NCBI RefSeq assembly: GCF_003289645.1
Contig: NZ_QLYX01000017.1
Location: 1-64,000, forward strand
From: Actinomadura craniellae
GTDB taxonomy: Bacteria; Actinomycetota; Actinomycetes; Streptosporangiales; Streptosporangiaceae
Length of the DNA stretch: 64,000 nt
Direction of reading: 5' to 3'
In this document: positions 43,957-52,378 of the stretch, piece after piece
Layout of the letters: each line of letters begins with the position of its first letter
Numbering within the stretch: the first letter of the stretch is position 1
Made by a program: the position numbers and the translations under genes
Notes under the pieces: model-generated
Told to the model about the DNA's origin: nothing
Database searches by the model: none
Seen by the model: the letters and a program-made list of their open reading frames with translations, nothing else

Positions 43957-44859
43957 GTGCCCAAAGTCAAAGATCCTCTTCTGCTGCGCGAGTACGCGGT
44001 GGAGACGATCGTCGGATACTACGGTCTCAAGGTCACGGAACCCGCCGGTGTCAAGAACTGGTGCCGTAAAAATGCCGTGCTGCGTTACCTGCGGGAAAAG
44101 GAGGACCGCCCCGAAGAAGTGGCGCAGAAGCTCACCGAGGCCGACGTCGACCCGGGTGACGTCGACGACCTCGCGACCTGGCTCCTGAGCGACTACCTGC
44201 CGCTTTGGGACCTGGGAGGCTACGACAAGGTCCTCGACAACCTCGCCGCGAAGGGCGGCGAGCAGAGGTACATCACCTACCTGCGCGGGCTGAACTGGCC
44301 CAAGAAGCCGAGAATACTGGGCGGCTTCGTCATGACGACCGGGAACTTCTCCGCGGACAGCTTACTGATCCGTATATCGATGGACCTTCCGGACGCCACC
44401 GAGATCCTCGACACCATTCTCTTCGAGTGCTGCAACGCCTTTCAGGTCGAGGCGTTCAAGGCGGCGAAGAAGACGTTCCTCGAACCGGGCAAGCGGAAGC
44501 CGGAGCTGTACGGGGCCCGGGTCGCCGAAATCGAATACGATTCCGACAAGAAGCATATCGAGCACCTACACCAGATCTACGGGACACGGGATCCGGGCGC
44601 GCTGCTGAACGCCCTCAGCGTTCCCCAGAACCTGCAGACCGCCCAGCCCTACGTGGCGGGCGACATCGGCAAGGTGGTCCTCCCGGCACGCGACGCGCTG
44701 CCGCGGCAGAGCCAGCGGCAGGCGCTGTGGTGGTTCAAGACCGCGGCGTGGCCCGAGGACGCCCGCAAGCTCGCCTGGATCAGCGCCAACCACGGCGACG
44801 AACTGGCACGGAGCACCGACCTGTACCGCCTGGGCTCGGTCCAGAAGATCAACACCTGA
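43957..44859 (+). CDS. unknown protein with a TTA codon
   Basis: A 300-residue cytoplasmic protein that matches no family I know. It is charged and helical: ETIVGYYGLKVTEPAG, VAQKLTEADVDPGDVDD, DATEILDTILFECCNAFQVE and IEYDSDKKHIEHLHQIY. The codon use differs from neighbours, with AAA, ATA and an in-frame TTA Leu codon at 44362-44364, which is rare in such genomes and would need the bldA-type tRNA-Leu. GTG start after AAGGAGA. Possibly recently acquired and developmentally controlled. Confidence 0.72.
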   Translation: MPKVKDPLLLREYAVETIVGYYGLKVTEPAGVKNWCRKNAVLRYLREKEDRPEEVAQKLTEADVDPGDVDDLATWLLSDYLPLWDLGGYDKVLDNLAAKGGEQRYITYLRGLNWPKKPRILGGFVMTTGNFSADSLLIRISMDLPDATEILDTILFECCNAFQVEAFKAAKKTFLEPGKRKPELYGARVAEIEYDSDKKHIEHLHQIYGTRDPGALLNALSVPQNLQTAQPYVAGDIGKVVLPARDALPRQSQRQALWWFKTAAWPEDARKLAWISANHGDELARSTDLYRLGSVQKINT

Positions 44860-45010
44860 CGGCGGGCGGCGCGGCCCGTCCCGTGCACCCCGTCCGAGGC
44901 GTGCGGGCCAGGCCTTCCCGCCCGCCCGAGTTCCCGTCCCGTCCGCTTGGGCGGGACGGGGCACGCCTCAACCAGCGGCCTGCCGTCATCGGATGCGCGG
45001 CCGGGAATCC

Positions 45011-45403
45011 TCACCGACCTTCCCGGGCCGCACGGGGGCAGGGCCCGTGGCAGCCGTCGCACAGGGTCTTGATCCAGGCGCCCTGCCGGGCACGTCCGGG
45101 AGCGCCGCAGGACTCGCACGTCCTGCCAGACTCCTCCTCGGCGGCGGCGACGAGCCGCCGCGCGGCATCGTCCTCCCGCCCCATCTCCGCCGCCTGCCGG
45201 TCGTCCGGCCACTCGCCGGTGGTGAGGTACGGGCCGCGGAGCAGGCCGGAGACGAGGTAGACGCGCAGCGTGCCGTACTTCTCCTTGACCTGGTTGACGG
45301 CGTATCCGGGGCTGACGGCGAGCAACTCCTCGTGCAGGCGCAGCAGCAGTGGATGCCACCCTCGGCCGACGTGGTCCAGGTGGTCGGGGATCTGGCCGGG
45401 CAT
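45011..45403 (-). CDS. hypothetical zinc-finger-like protein
   Basis: A 130-residue protein. The N half GRGWHPLLLRLHEELLAVSP then YAVNQVKEKYGTLRVYLV is a pattern seen in many uncharacterised bacterial proteins. The C half has CESCGAPGRARQG and LCDGCHGPC, a likely zinc ribbon with Cys pairs. No signal peptide. ATG 45403, with a purine-rich GCGAGGAGCGAA in front. Related proteins often accompany toxin-immunity loci, but no toxin lies here. Function unknown. Confidence 0.68.
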   Translation of the reverse strand: MPGQIPDHLDHVGRGWHPLLLRLHEELLAVSPGYAVNQVKEKYGTLRVYLVSGLLRGPYLTTGEWPDDRQAAEMGREDDAARRLVAAAEEESGRTCESCGAPGRARQGAWIKTLCDGCHGPCPRAAREGR

Positions 45404-45542
45404 GGTTTCGCTCCTCGCGTTGGGCCGGACTCACCCCCCGCGCACCCGCGTGGTCCCGCCCGGGACGGAAGCGCGCGGACGAACAGTGGCACGGCCCGCG
45501 CGGAGACGTCAACCGCGTTCGTACCGTCCTGCGCGGCTCCGG

Positions 45543-45734
45543 TTACCGGGTGATCGCCCTGGCGAAAGCCCGGAAGGCCGTACGGGAGAAGGTGAGGGCG
45601 GGACCGCTGGGGTCCCGGGAATCCCGCACGGCGATACCACCGGGAAGAGCGGCGACCTCCACACAATCTCCGCCGTTGGAACCGCTGCGGCTCGACTTAC
45701 GCCACTGCGCTGCACTCAGATCCATCTCTTTCAC
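45543..45734 (-). CDS. DUF397 protein
   Basis: A 63-residue DUF397 member: LSAAQWRKSSRSGSNGGDCVEV, AVRDSRDPSGPALTFSRTAF. In actinomycetes these proteins pair with XRE/DUF5753 regulators (WhiJ-type cassettes) in development and differentiation. A second copy lies 148 bp upstream, with the regulator beyond. Starts at ATG 45734. Confidence 0.88.
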   Translation of the reverse strand: MKEMDLSAAQWRKSSRSGSNGGDCVEVAALPGGIAVRDSRDPSGPALTFSRTAFRAFARAITR

Positions 45735-45882
45735 CGTCCTGGATCATCTTGAGAAGGTGCTTGCGAGAAACCTATGGGTGCGCCATGTCGGAGGGGCGGA
45801 TCCGTGTTCCCGGCGCTGTCGCTGACGGAGCAGGCCGGTAGTGGCTCCTGGGCCAGGACCCACCACCGGCCAGGTCAGAGGA

Positions 45883-46065
45883 CTATTGCTTGATCCCCTT
45901 GGCGAATTCCTGGAAGGCGCTGCGGGAGAGCGAGAGGATGGTGCCGTGCGGGTCCTTGGAGTCCCGTACGGCGATGCCGGCGGGGATTTCGGTGATCTCT
46001 ACGCAGTGCCCGCCGTTGGATCCACTGCGGCTCGACTTGCGCCACTGCGCTTTGCTCAGGTCCAT
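45883..46065 (-). CDS. DUF397 protein next to regulator
   Basis: A 60-residue DUF397 member, closely related to the next copy: LSKAQWRKSSRSGSNGGHCVEI and AVRDSKDPHGTILSLSRSAF. Its start (46065) overlaps the end of the XRE gene by 10 bp, so it is translationally coupled to it. It probably binds or modulates the regulator. Confidence 0.9.
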   Translation of the reverse strand: MDLSKAQWRKSSRSGSNGGHCVEITEIPAGIAVRDSKDPHGTILSLSRSAFQEFAKGIKQ

Positions 46066-46859
46066 TTCTCTTTCACCGTTCTGCGAATCAGGTCGAGGGA
46101 CATTCCCACGGGGAGCGCCTGGGAACGGATCGCGTCGAAGGACTGCGTCAGCTTCCGCAGTTCTTCCGTACCGCCCATGGTAAGACCGTGCACGGCCGTG
46201 TCGATATGGGCGATCTCCGCGCCGTCGTTGCGGGTCGCGATGACGAACGCCCCGGTGTTGCCGGGGTGCATGGCGCCTTGCGGGACCACCTGGATGTGGA
46301 TCTGCTGGGACGCGGACGCGATCAGGTGTTCGAGCTGTTCCCGCATGACCTCCCGGCTGCCGATCTGGTTATGCAGCACCAGCTCCGGCAGTACATAGAA
46401 CAGCGTCGGCGGTTCGGGCTCTTGACGGGCCAGGACGGTCTGACGTTGCATCCGTGCCTCCACGGCGGCCTCGTCGCCGAACAGCAACTCGTTCGCGTAG
46501 GCCCGGGTTTGCAGCAGGCCGTCGATCACGATGGGCTGGAAGGACTTCAGGACGGCGGCCTTCGCCTCGTGTCGAGGCCAGTCGAACCAGGCCGGGTAGA
46601 AGGCCGGTTTGACCAGGTGGTCCCACAGGTGGGGGAGCATGCCCTTGGTCTGGAGCGGTTCGTCGGCGCGTTCGGCTAAGACGCGCTCGCAGCGGGTCTC
46701 GCCGCGCTCGACGTCGCCGATGGTCGAGCCCGCGTAGTTGATCCGCGCGCCGAGCTGGTCCTGGGACAGTTTGGCCTGCTCGCGGTAGTGCCGCAGTGTG
46801 GAGCCGAACAGCGCCAGCGGGGACGATCCGGGGTTGAGTTCCTTGGGGGGCCGGGGCAT
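46056..46859 (-). CDS. XRE/DUF5753 transcriptional regulator
   Basis: A 267-residue regulator of the WhiJ/AbaA-associated type. The helix-turn-helix is LRHYREQAKLSQDQLGARINYAG, and the C-terminal DUF5753 sensing domain spans about 90-260 (YPAWFDWPRHEAKAA, PIVIDGLLQTRAYANEL, IHIQVVPQGAMHPGNTGAF). ATG 46859 has GGAGG at a 6-bp spacing; an earlier ATG lacks this. It forms a cassette with two DUF397 genes and a divergent anti-sigma-like ATPase, the layout of whiJ clusters. Confidence 0.92.
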   Translation of the reverse strand: MPRPPKELNPGSSPLALFGSTLRHYREQAKLSQDQLGARINYAGSTIGDVERGETRCERVLAERADEPLQTKGMLPHLWDHLVKPAFYPAWFDWPRHEAKAAVLKSFQPIVIDGLLQTRAYANELLFGDEAAVEARMQRQTVLARQEPEPPTLFYVLPELVLHNQIGSREVMREQLEHLIASASQQIHIQVVPQGAMHPGNTGAFVIATRNDGAEIAHIDTAVHGLTMGGTEELRKLTQSFDAIRSQALPVGMSLDLIRRTVKEKWT

Positions 46860-47022
46860 CGGTGCCTCCATCGTGGGTTCGGGGGGTTGACCGGTGTTGA
46901 CCGGTGGCCGCGTCCGGTACGCCGATGTTCGACGGGGCGTCGCGGAATGGCTACACCGAGTATGGCAAGGCGGATTGGATGGCGTCAGCCCCACCGGATG
47001 TTTCAGTGAAAGGCCGCCCCCG

Positions 47023-47496
47023 ATGTCAGATCACGCGATCCGGCCGCGCCTGCTGCTCGGAAAGCTCCGCCTCCCCCTGACCGACACCGCCCCCAAGCAC
47101 GCCCGGGATCTGGTGGCCCGGCTCGCCCTGAGCTGGGGCCTGTCCGACATCGAATGGACGGTCAAACTCGCCGTCTCCGAGCTCGTCACCAATGCGTACC
47201 TGCACAGTGATCCGGTGCGCGGCGGGACCGTCATCATCGACGTCGCGCGCAGCGGCAAGCAGTTCCAGGTCACCGTGCACGACTCCGCGAAGAAGCTCCC
47301 GGAGACGCGCGCGGCCGACCCCGCCCGGGAGAACGGCCGCGGCCTGCTGCTGGTCGGCGCCGAGACCGACGCCTGCGGGTACTACCTCACCCCGTTCGGC
47401 AAGGCCGTCTGGTTCCAACTGGCCGCGCACTGGCCCCTCGACGTGATTTCCGCGCCCGGTCCGGCCCGTCCCGACCCGGGAACGGCTCCACCGTGA
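47023..47496 (+). CDS. HATPase_c_2 anti-sigma-like ATP-binding protein
   Basis: A 157-residue GHKL-fold ATP-binding protein of the RsbW/SpoIIAB-like type. The N box is VKLAVSELVTNAYLHSDP, and the G box is ENGRGLLLVGAETDACGYY. Such proteins in whiJ-type cassettes act as anti-sigma factors or kinases. Divergent from the XRE gene. ATG 47023 after AAAGGCC; the frame upstream has no GHKL sequence. Its sigma partner is not in the window. Confidence 0.85.
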   Translation: MSDHAIRPRLLLGKLRLPLTDTAPKHARDLVARLALSWGLSDIEWTVKLAVSELVTNAYLHSDPVRGGTVIIDVARSGKQFQVTVHDSAKKLPETRAADPARENGRGLLLVGAETDACGYYLTPFGKAVWFQLAAHWPLDVISAPGPARPDPGTAPP

Positions 47497-47824
47497 CGGC
47501 GCCCGGGCCGGAACCGGTCGCGCCCGTGTGTTCCGGCCGTCGCAGCGACGTTGAGAAGCCGATCGACACCTTGGGTGTTCGCCGGCGCGTCCGGCTCGAC
47601 GCGAACTTGGCGCCTGGGCGGGTGGCGGGCCGGCGGACCTGCGGGATCTCTTGGCCGAGTGGCCGAGTGACGGAATGGCCGAGTGGCCTAGCTCGCGCTG
47701 ACGGCCGGCCCGCAGCGGTGCCTGCTAGCGGACCTGACGGCCTCGACACGGTTCGGTTGCGCACCGTCCAGGCTGTGGCTGCCCCCCGCATTCGGGTTGC
47801 ACTGAGTGATGGATCGGCTACTAT

Positions 47825-47840
47825 TAGAACTGGTGTTCGA
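47825..47840 (+). promoter_or_regulatory. LexA-like SOS box
   Basis: TAGAACTGGTGTTCGA at 47825-47840 fits GAAC-N4-GTTC, the core of the actinobacterial SOS box (TCGAACnnnnGTTCGA). It lies 14 bp before the HNH/DUF222 start. The rest of the 358-bp gap 47497-47854 holds short ggccgagtgg repeats and no gene. Confidence 0.6.
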
Positions 47841-47854
47841 ATTTTCGTCAGGGG

Positions 47855-49588
47855 GTGGGAGCAGTGCTGTCGGAGACGGTTCCGCAGGGTGGCTCCCGCC
47901 TGCCCGAGGGGTTGGCGGAGATGCCACCGGGGCCTGAGCTGGCGGCCGCGCTAGCGTTGATCGACCGGTCGCGGCTGTCGGGTCATGACACGGTGGTGCT
48001 GCTGCAGGCCCGGGCGCGCCAGGTCGCGCACGAACAGGCGGAGTTGTACGCCGACATGGCCGAGGTGGCCGATCGGGTGCGTCGGGAGGTGGTGGGTCTG
48101 CCGGGGGTGTGGGACAGCGATGTGCCGAAGTTCGCCGCGGCGGAGGTCGCGGCGGCGTTGCGGTTGACCAAGCGGGCGGCGGGTGGGGTGCTGGAGGATG
48201 CCTGGTTGCTGGTCGAGCGTCTGCCGGCGGTGTGGCGGGCGTTGCGGGCCGGGCTGATCGACGTCCCCCGGGCGAAGGTGATGGTCCGCGAGACACGGGT
48301 GTTGCCCGAACCGGTCGCCCGGCGAGTAGTGGGGCAGATCCTGCCGCAGGCCCCGGAACTGACCACCGGACAACTGGCTTATCGGGTGCGTCGCCTGGTC
48401 CTGGAGGCCGACCCCTGCGCCGCGCGGAACAGCTACGAACTCGGGGTGGCCGAACGGCGGATCGTGGCCGGTACCGATCCCGACGGCACTGCTTACCTGG
48501 CCGGGTACCAACTGCCGGTCGGTCCTGCGGCGGCGGCCTATGAGCGGGTGGACGCGATCGCCCGGGCCGCCAAGCAGGCCGGCGACGGCCGCCCCATGGA
48601 CCAGATCCGCGCCGATGTCTACCTCGGCTTGCTGGAGGGCACCTGGAACGGCCCTGGCCCCGTGCACCGGCGCGGGGTGATCGAGTTGACCGCCGACCTG
48701 CCCACCCTGCTGAACCTGGCCGACAACCCCGCCGAGCTGCACGGGTGGGGGCCGGTCATCGCCGACATCGCCCGCCAGATCACCACCCAGGCCACCACCC
48801 GGACCACCGTCCGGGACACCATCTGGGTCTACTCCATCACCGACCCCCTGACCGGACGGCTGCTGCACCACGGCACCACCCGCCGTCCGGTACTCCCCGC
48901 TCCCGGCTCCACCCGCCGCCGTCCCCTCCATCTCGAACCGGCCGGCTCCGGCGACACCGCTCACCCGCCGACCGCTCCCTGTACGGAAATCGGTGCCCAG
49001 GCCGAACCCACGACCGGAACCGGCCCCGGAACCGATGCGGAACCGGTCGGGCTCGACACGGGGCCTGGAGCCGGACCGGAAGGCGAAACCCAGTCACGAA
49101 GCCCGACCGCCGGATCGAGGGGCGAGGACATCGGAACCGGCGGGCGAGACACCGGGACGGGCCAGACCGCTCGGCCGGCGGTGGCAGCTCAGCCGGCGGT
49201 GGCCGCCGTATCTGGTGAGCGTGCGGGAACGACCGAGCGGGATCCTCGCCGTTTCCTCAGCGCGCGTGATCGGGCTCACGTCATCGCCCGGGACCGCACC
49301 TGCCGCGGACCTGGTTGTCGCGTCTCCGCCCGCCGATCCGAGATCGACCACATCGTCCCGCACGCCCAAGGCGGCTCCAGCACGCCCGACAACACCGACG
49401 CCAAGTGCGGGTTCTGCCACGACCTCAAAGACGCCGGATGGGTCGTCACCCGTACCCCACGCGGTACCACCCTGTGGACCAGCCCGCTCGGGCATACCTA
49501 CCGCAAACCTCCCGAGCCCATCACCCGGCCGGCCGACCTCACCCCCGCCGAACGGCGCCTCGCCGAGAACCTCGACCAGCCACCCTGA
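47855..49588 (+). CDS. DUF222/HNH endonuclease-like protein (13E12 type)
   Basis: A 577-residue protein. The N-terminal DUF222 domain (about 30-320) is typical of mycobacterial 13E12 repeat proteins. A low-complexity Pro/Gly/Thr linker follows (about 330-450), then a C-terminal HNH nuclease: CRGPGCRVSARRSEIDHIVPHAQGG with DNTDAKCGFCHDLKD, keeping two Cys pairs and the HNH His-Asn/Asp. Such genes are often multicopy and some are SOS-induced in mycobacteria; a LexA-like box precedes this one. GTG 47855 or 47864. Confidence 0.9.
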   Translation: MGAVLSETVPQGGSRLPEGLAEMPPGPELAAALALIDRSRLSGHDTVVLLQARARQVAHEQAELYADMAEVADRVRREVVGLPGVWDSDVPKFAAAEVAAALRLTKRAAGGVLEDAWLLVERLPAVWRALRAGLIDVPRAKVMVRETRVLPEPVARRVVGQILPQAPELTTGQLAYRVRRLVLEADPCAARNSYELGVAERRIVAGTDPDGTAYLAGYQLPVGPAAAAYERVDAIARAAKQAGDGRPMDQIRADVYLGLLEGTWNGPGPVHRRGVIELTADLPTLLNLADNPAELHGWGPVIADIARQITTQATTRTTVRDTIWVYSITDPLTGRLLHHGTTRRPVLPAPGSTRRRPLHLEPAGSGDTAHPPTAPCTEIGAQAEPTTGTGPGTDAEPVGLDTGPGAGPEGETQSRSPTAGSRGEDIGTGGRDTGTGQTARPAVAAQPAVAAVSGERAGTTERDPRRFLSARDRAHVIARDRTCRGPGCRVSARRSEIDHIVPHAQGGSSTPDNTDAKCGFCHDLKDAGWVVTRTPRGTTLWTSPLGHTYRKPPEPITRPADLTPAERRLAENLDQPP

Positions 49589-49945
49589 GGTTCACCGGGT
49601 TCTCGTCCGTCGGGCGTTGCTTCCGGCTTTGGTTTCCCGCGGCACGGACGAGATCGGGAGACGGGAGGCTCGCTTGGGCTCGAGGGGTTCGCCTGGGCTC
49701 GGAGAACTCGCCGGACGCTCGTTTCGTCGAGTGTTGCCTCGCATGTGCGCCCGGTGCGGACCGCGCGCCCGGACCGGTGACAGGGTTCACGCCGGTCCGG
49801 GCGGCTGTGCTGGTCGGGCGGTCGTGCTGGTCGGGCGGATGTGTCAGTGCACCGCACGGCATGTGACTCTGTACGTCGTTGCGAAGGGAACTCGTCTCCG
49901 AAGGGAACTCGTCTCCTCGGTCGGCCCGGCCGGGTGCGGACGGTC
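49589..49945. repeat. convergent gap with 17-bp duplication
   Basis: 357 bp between convergent genes. It contains a perfect tandem repeat cgaagggaactcgtctc (49882-49898 and 49899-49915) and shorter ggtcgggcgg repeats near 49810-49840. No gene seen. Confidence 0.6.
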
Positions 49946-51055
49946 CTAAATGCCGGAGGGGAGGGTCGGGTGCCGCTCCAGCAGGATCGTGCTCCGCACG
50001 ATGGCCTCCTTGTAGAGGGCGGCCGGGCGGCCAGTGAGTACGGCCGAACGCGGGCTGTCGTCGGAGCGGACGAATTGGACGAGCCCGTCGCGGCGGCCCA
50101 GGCTGATGCACTGGTTGACGTACCGGAAGCGCAGCGGCCGGGGCTCGCGGCCGGCCAGGCGGTCGGCGATCCCACGGACGGCCTGCTGCGCCACTGGCAG
50201 GCCGGTGGCACACGCCATGCGCAGTTCCTGGCCGTCCGCCCGGTGGACGGCCGCCGCGTCCCCGACCCCGTAGACCTCCGGGTGCGAGACCGAGCGAAGG
50301 GTCCGGTCCACCACCATCCGGCCGCGGTCGTCGACGGCGAATCCGGCGGCGCGGGCCAGGCCGGGCACCTCGAAGCCGGCGGTCCACACCACGGTGTCGG
50401 CGTTGATGTGCTCGCCGCCGGCCAGCACCGCACCGTCCGCGCGGACCTTGGCCACCCGGGCGTCCTCGCGGACTTCGACGCCGAGGCGGTCGAAGGCGCG
50501 CCGCAGATACCGCCGGCCGCGCGGCGACAGCCCGGCGCCCAGAACGCCTCTGGTCACCAGCCGCACCTTCAGCTCGGGGCGGGTCTCGGCCAGCTCGGCG
50601 GCGGCCTCGACGCCGGTCAGCCCGCCGCCGACCACGGCGACGGTCTGTCCCGGGGCGAGGCGGTCCCGCAGCCGCGCCGCCTGGTCGAGGGTGGCGACGG
50701 TGTGGGCGTGTTCGGCCACCCCGGGCACGGAGTCCAGGTCGGCCCGGCTGCCCAGGGCGTAGATCAGCAGGTCGTAGGGCAGCGCACGGGCGTCCCGGGT
50801 GTGCACGATCCGTACCACCACGTCGATCTCCGTCGCCCGATCGACGACGAGTTCCACGCCGGTGCCGTCGAGCAGGTCCGCCAGCGGCAGGTCGCGCAGC
50901 GGCTGCCCGGCCGCGAGCTGGTGCAGCCGCACCCGCTCGACGAACCGGCCGCTCTCGTTGACGAGCGTCACCCGCGCGTCCGTCCACTTGGCCGCGAGTT
51001 TCGCGGCGGCGAGCCCGGAGTAGCCCGCGCCGACGACCACGATGCGAAGCGTCAT
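49946..51055 (-). CDS. NDH-2-like FAD oxidoreductase
   Basis: A 369-residue NAD(P)/FAD-dependent disulfide-reductase-fold enzyme. The N-terminal FAD motif is VVVGAGYSGLAAAKLA, the NAD motif is VAVVGGGLTGVEAAAEL, and the late FAD motif is VYGVGDAAAV. VVWTAGFEV precedes it. The nearest class is type II NADH dehydrogenase or related quinone reductases; no Cys pair for a thioredoxin-reductase role. ATG start with AAGGGACGGG in front. It stands alone between repeats. Confidence 0.87.
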   Translation of the reverse strand: MTLRIVVVGAGYSGLAAAKLAAKWTDARVTLVNESGRFVERVRLHQLAAGQPLRDLPLADLLDGTGVELVVDRATEIDVVVRIVHTRDARALPYDLLIYALGSRADLDSVPGVAEHAHTVATLDQAARLRDRLAPGQTVAVVGGGLTGVEAAAELAETRPELKVRLVTRGVLGAGLSPRGRRYLRRAFDRLGVEVREDARVAKVRADGAVLAGGEHINADTVVWTAGFEVPGLARAAGFAVDDRGRMVVDRTLRSVSHPEVYGVGDAAAVHRADGQELRMACATGLPVAQQAVRGIADRLAGREPRPLRFRYVNQCISLGRRDGLVQFVRSDDSPRSAVLTGRPAALYKEAIVRSTILLERHPTLPSGI

Positions 51056-51117
51056 CGTCCCGTCCCTTCATCGTCCGTCGGGAGTCGACAACTAGGACTG
51101 GAGAACCGGGTGAGATG

Positions 51118-51380
51118 TGACGTTCTCCCGCTGTGAGCCGGAGCACCCGCGGGCAGGCGTGGTGTTCTCGTGCCGAGAGTTGCGGGGTACCTGGGGGAAG
51201 CGTGGTGTTTTCTCTCCATGATCAGGAGCGTCTGTGGGAAGTGTGGAGTCCTTGTGCTGTGAGCTGTGAGGTATCCGTGGGAAGTGTGGCGTTCTCGTGC
51301 TGCGAGCCGCGAAGTACCCGCGGAAGACGTGGCGCTCTCGCCGTGACCTGGGACATCTGCGGGAATGCGCGGCGTTTTGG
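51118..51380. repeat. degenerate tandem repeat, about 43 bp
   Basis: Six and a bit copies begin at 51118, 51160, 51203, 51244, 51287, 51330 and 51370. The core is tggcgttctcgtgctgcgag followed by about 22 bp ending gtgggaagtg or a variant. Copy lengths range 40-43 bp and copies have diverged. No gene is convincing across the gap 51056-51612. Confidence 0.75.
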
Positions 51381-51612
51381 CGAGCGCCCGACCAACCTGC
51401 CACCAGCCTGGCCGCGCGACTTTCTCTCCGGCCCGGTACTGCCGGTTGGCCGGAGCGAAGCCCCGTCGCCCGCCACACGGGGGTGCTGGGCGGGTTCTGT
51501 CGTGCTCAGGGCGAACACGCTAGTTCCCACGTTGTTCCCGCCCCGTAGCGAACACGCCTGAACCGGCCCGGACTGGGGAGAGCGGACTCCTGCCGTGCCC
51601 CGAGACGCCCCG

Positions 51613-52182
51613 TCAGGCCACGAGGTCGGTGGCGGCTTCGCGCAGTCGGGTGAACTCGGCGACGATGCGGTCGAGGGGCCAGCCGGCGTTGAGGCCGCTG
51701 GGATTGGGCAGCACCCACAGGCGGGACGGGCCGAGCGGCTCATCCTGGGGGCCGATCTGGGCCTTCCGGTGACCGAAGGCGGTGCGGTAGGCCGTCACCC
51801 CGGCGATCGCGACGTACGCCGGGCGGTGCAGTCCGGCCAGGGCGGTGAGGCGGGCGTGGCCCGCGCGCAGTTCCTCGTCGGTGAGTTCGTCGGCGCGGGC
51901 GGTGGCGCGCGAGGCCAGGTTGGTGATGCCCAGGCCGAGGCCGGGGAGCAGGTGCTGTTCGGCGGGGGAGAGCAGCCGGTCGGTGAAGCCCGACCGGTAC
52001 AGGGCCGGCCAGAACCGGTTGCCGGGCCGGGCGAAGTGGTACCCGGTGGCGGCCGAGTACAGCCCGGGGTTGATCCCGCTGAACAGTACGGTCAGCGGCT
52101 CCCCGTCCGCGGGCAGGACGTCGTCGATCAGCTGGTTCCGGGCCGCCGCCAGTTCCGCCCCGGTCGGTCCGCATCGCGCCAC
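51613..52182 (-). CDS. mug: G/U mismatch-specific DNA glycosylase
   Basis: A uracil-DNA glycosylase superfamily member of the Mug/TDG type, 189 residues. LFSGINPGLYSAATGYHFA is the active-site loop with catalytic Asn in GINPG; LPNPSGLNA is the second motif; HFARPGNRFWPALYRSGF is family-typical. It excises U and ethenocytosine opposite G. Directly followed (minus strand) by the repeat zone at 51118-51380. Confidence 0.93.
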   Translation of the reverse strand: MARCGPTGAELAAARNQLIDDVLPADGEPLTVLFSGINPGLYSAATGYHFARPGNRFWPALYRSGFTDRLLSPAEQHLLPGLGLGITNLASRATARADELTDEELRAGHARLTALAGLHRPAYVAIAGVTAYRTAFGHRKAQIGPQDEPLGPSRLWVLPNPSGLNAGWPLDRIVAEFTRLREAATDLVA

Positions 52183-52201
52183 CCCGTCATTCTCCCAGGT
52201 T

Positions 52202-52378
52202 GTTCCGGTGGGTGGTCTTCACAGCGTGTTGTGGATTCCCGGGCTGTTCCGTGGGGTGGTTTTCACGTCGTGCTGCGGATGCCCAGGCCGTTCCGGTGGG
52301 GTGGTCTTCACGGCATGCAGTGGATTTCCGGGCTGTTCTCACGGGACGGCTTTCACAGCATGTTGCGGATGATCAGGA
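52202..52378. repeat. four 44-45-bp tandem repeats reaching into TauE 3' end
   Basis: Copies start gttccggtgggtggtcttca at 52202, 52246, 52290 and gttctcacgggacggctttc at 52335. The last contains the TauE stop codon (52353) and final codons, so the array appears to derive from tandem duplication of a gene end. Confidence 0.75.

Noticed and set aside
51118-51380. Possible CRISPR array
   Set aside because: Units are continuous and degenerate with no unique spacers, and no cas gene is near.
51092-51478. Reading frame of 128 residues across the 43-bp repeats, minus strand
   Set aside because: Its peptide repeats only mirror the DNA repeat, unit lengths of 40-43 bp break the frame, and no ribosome site is present.
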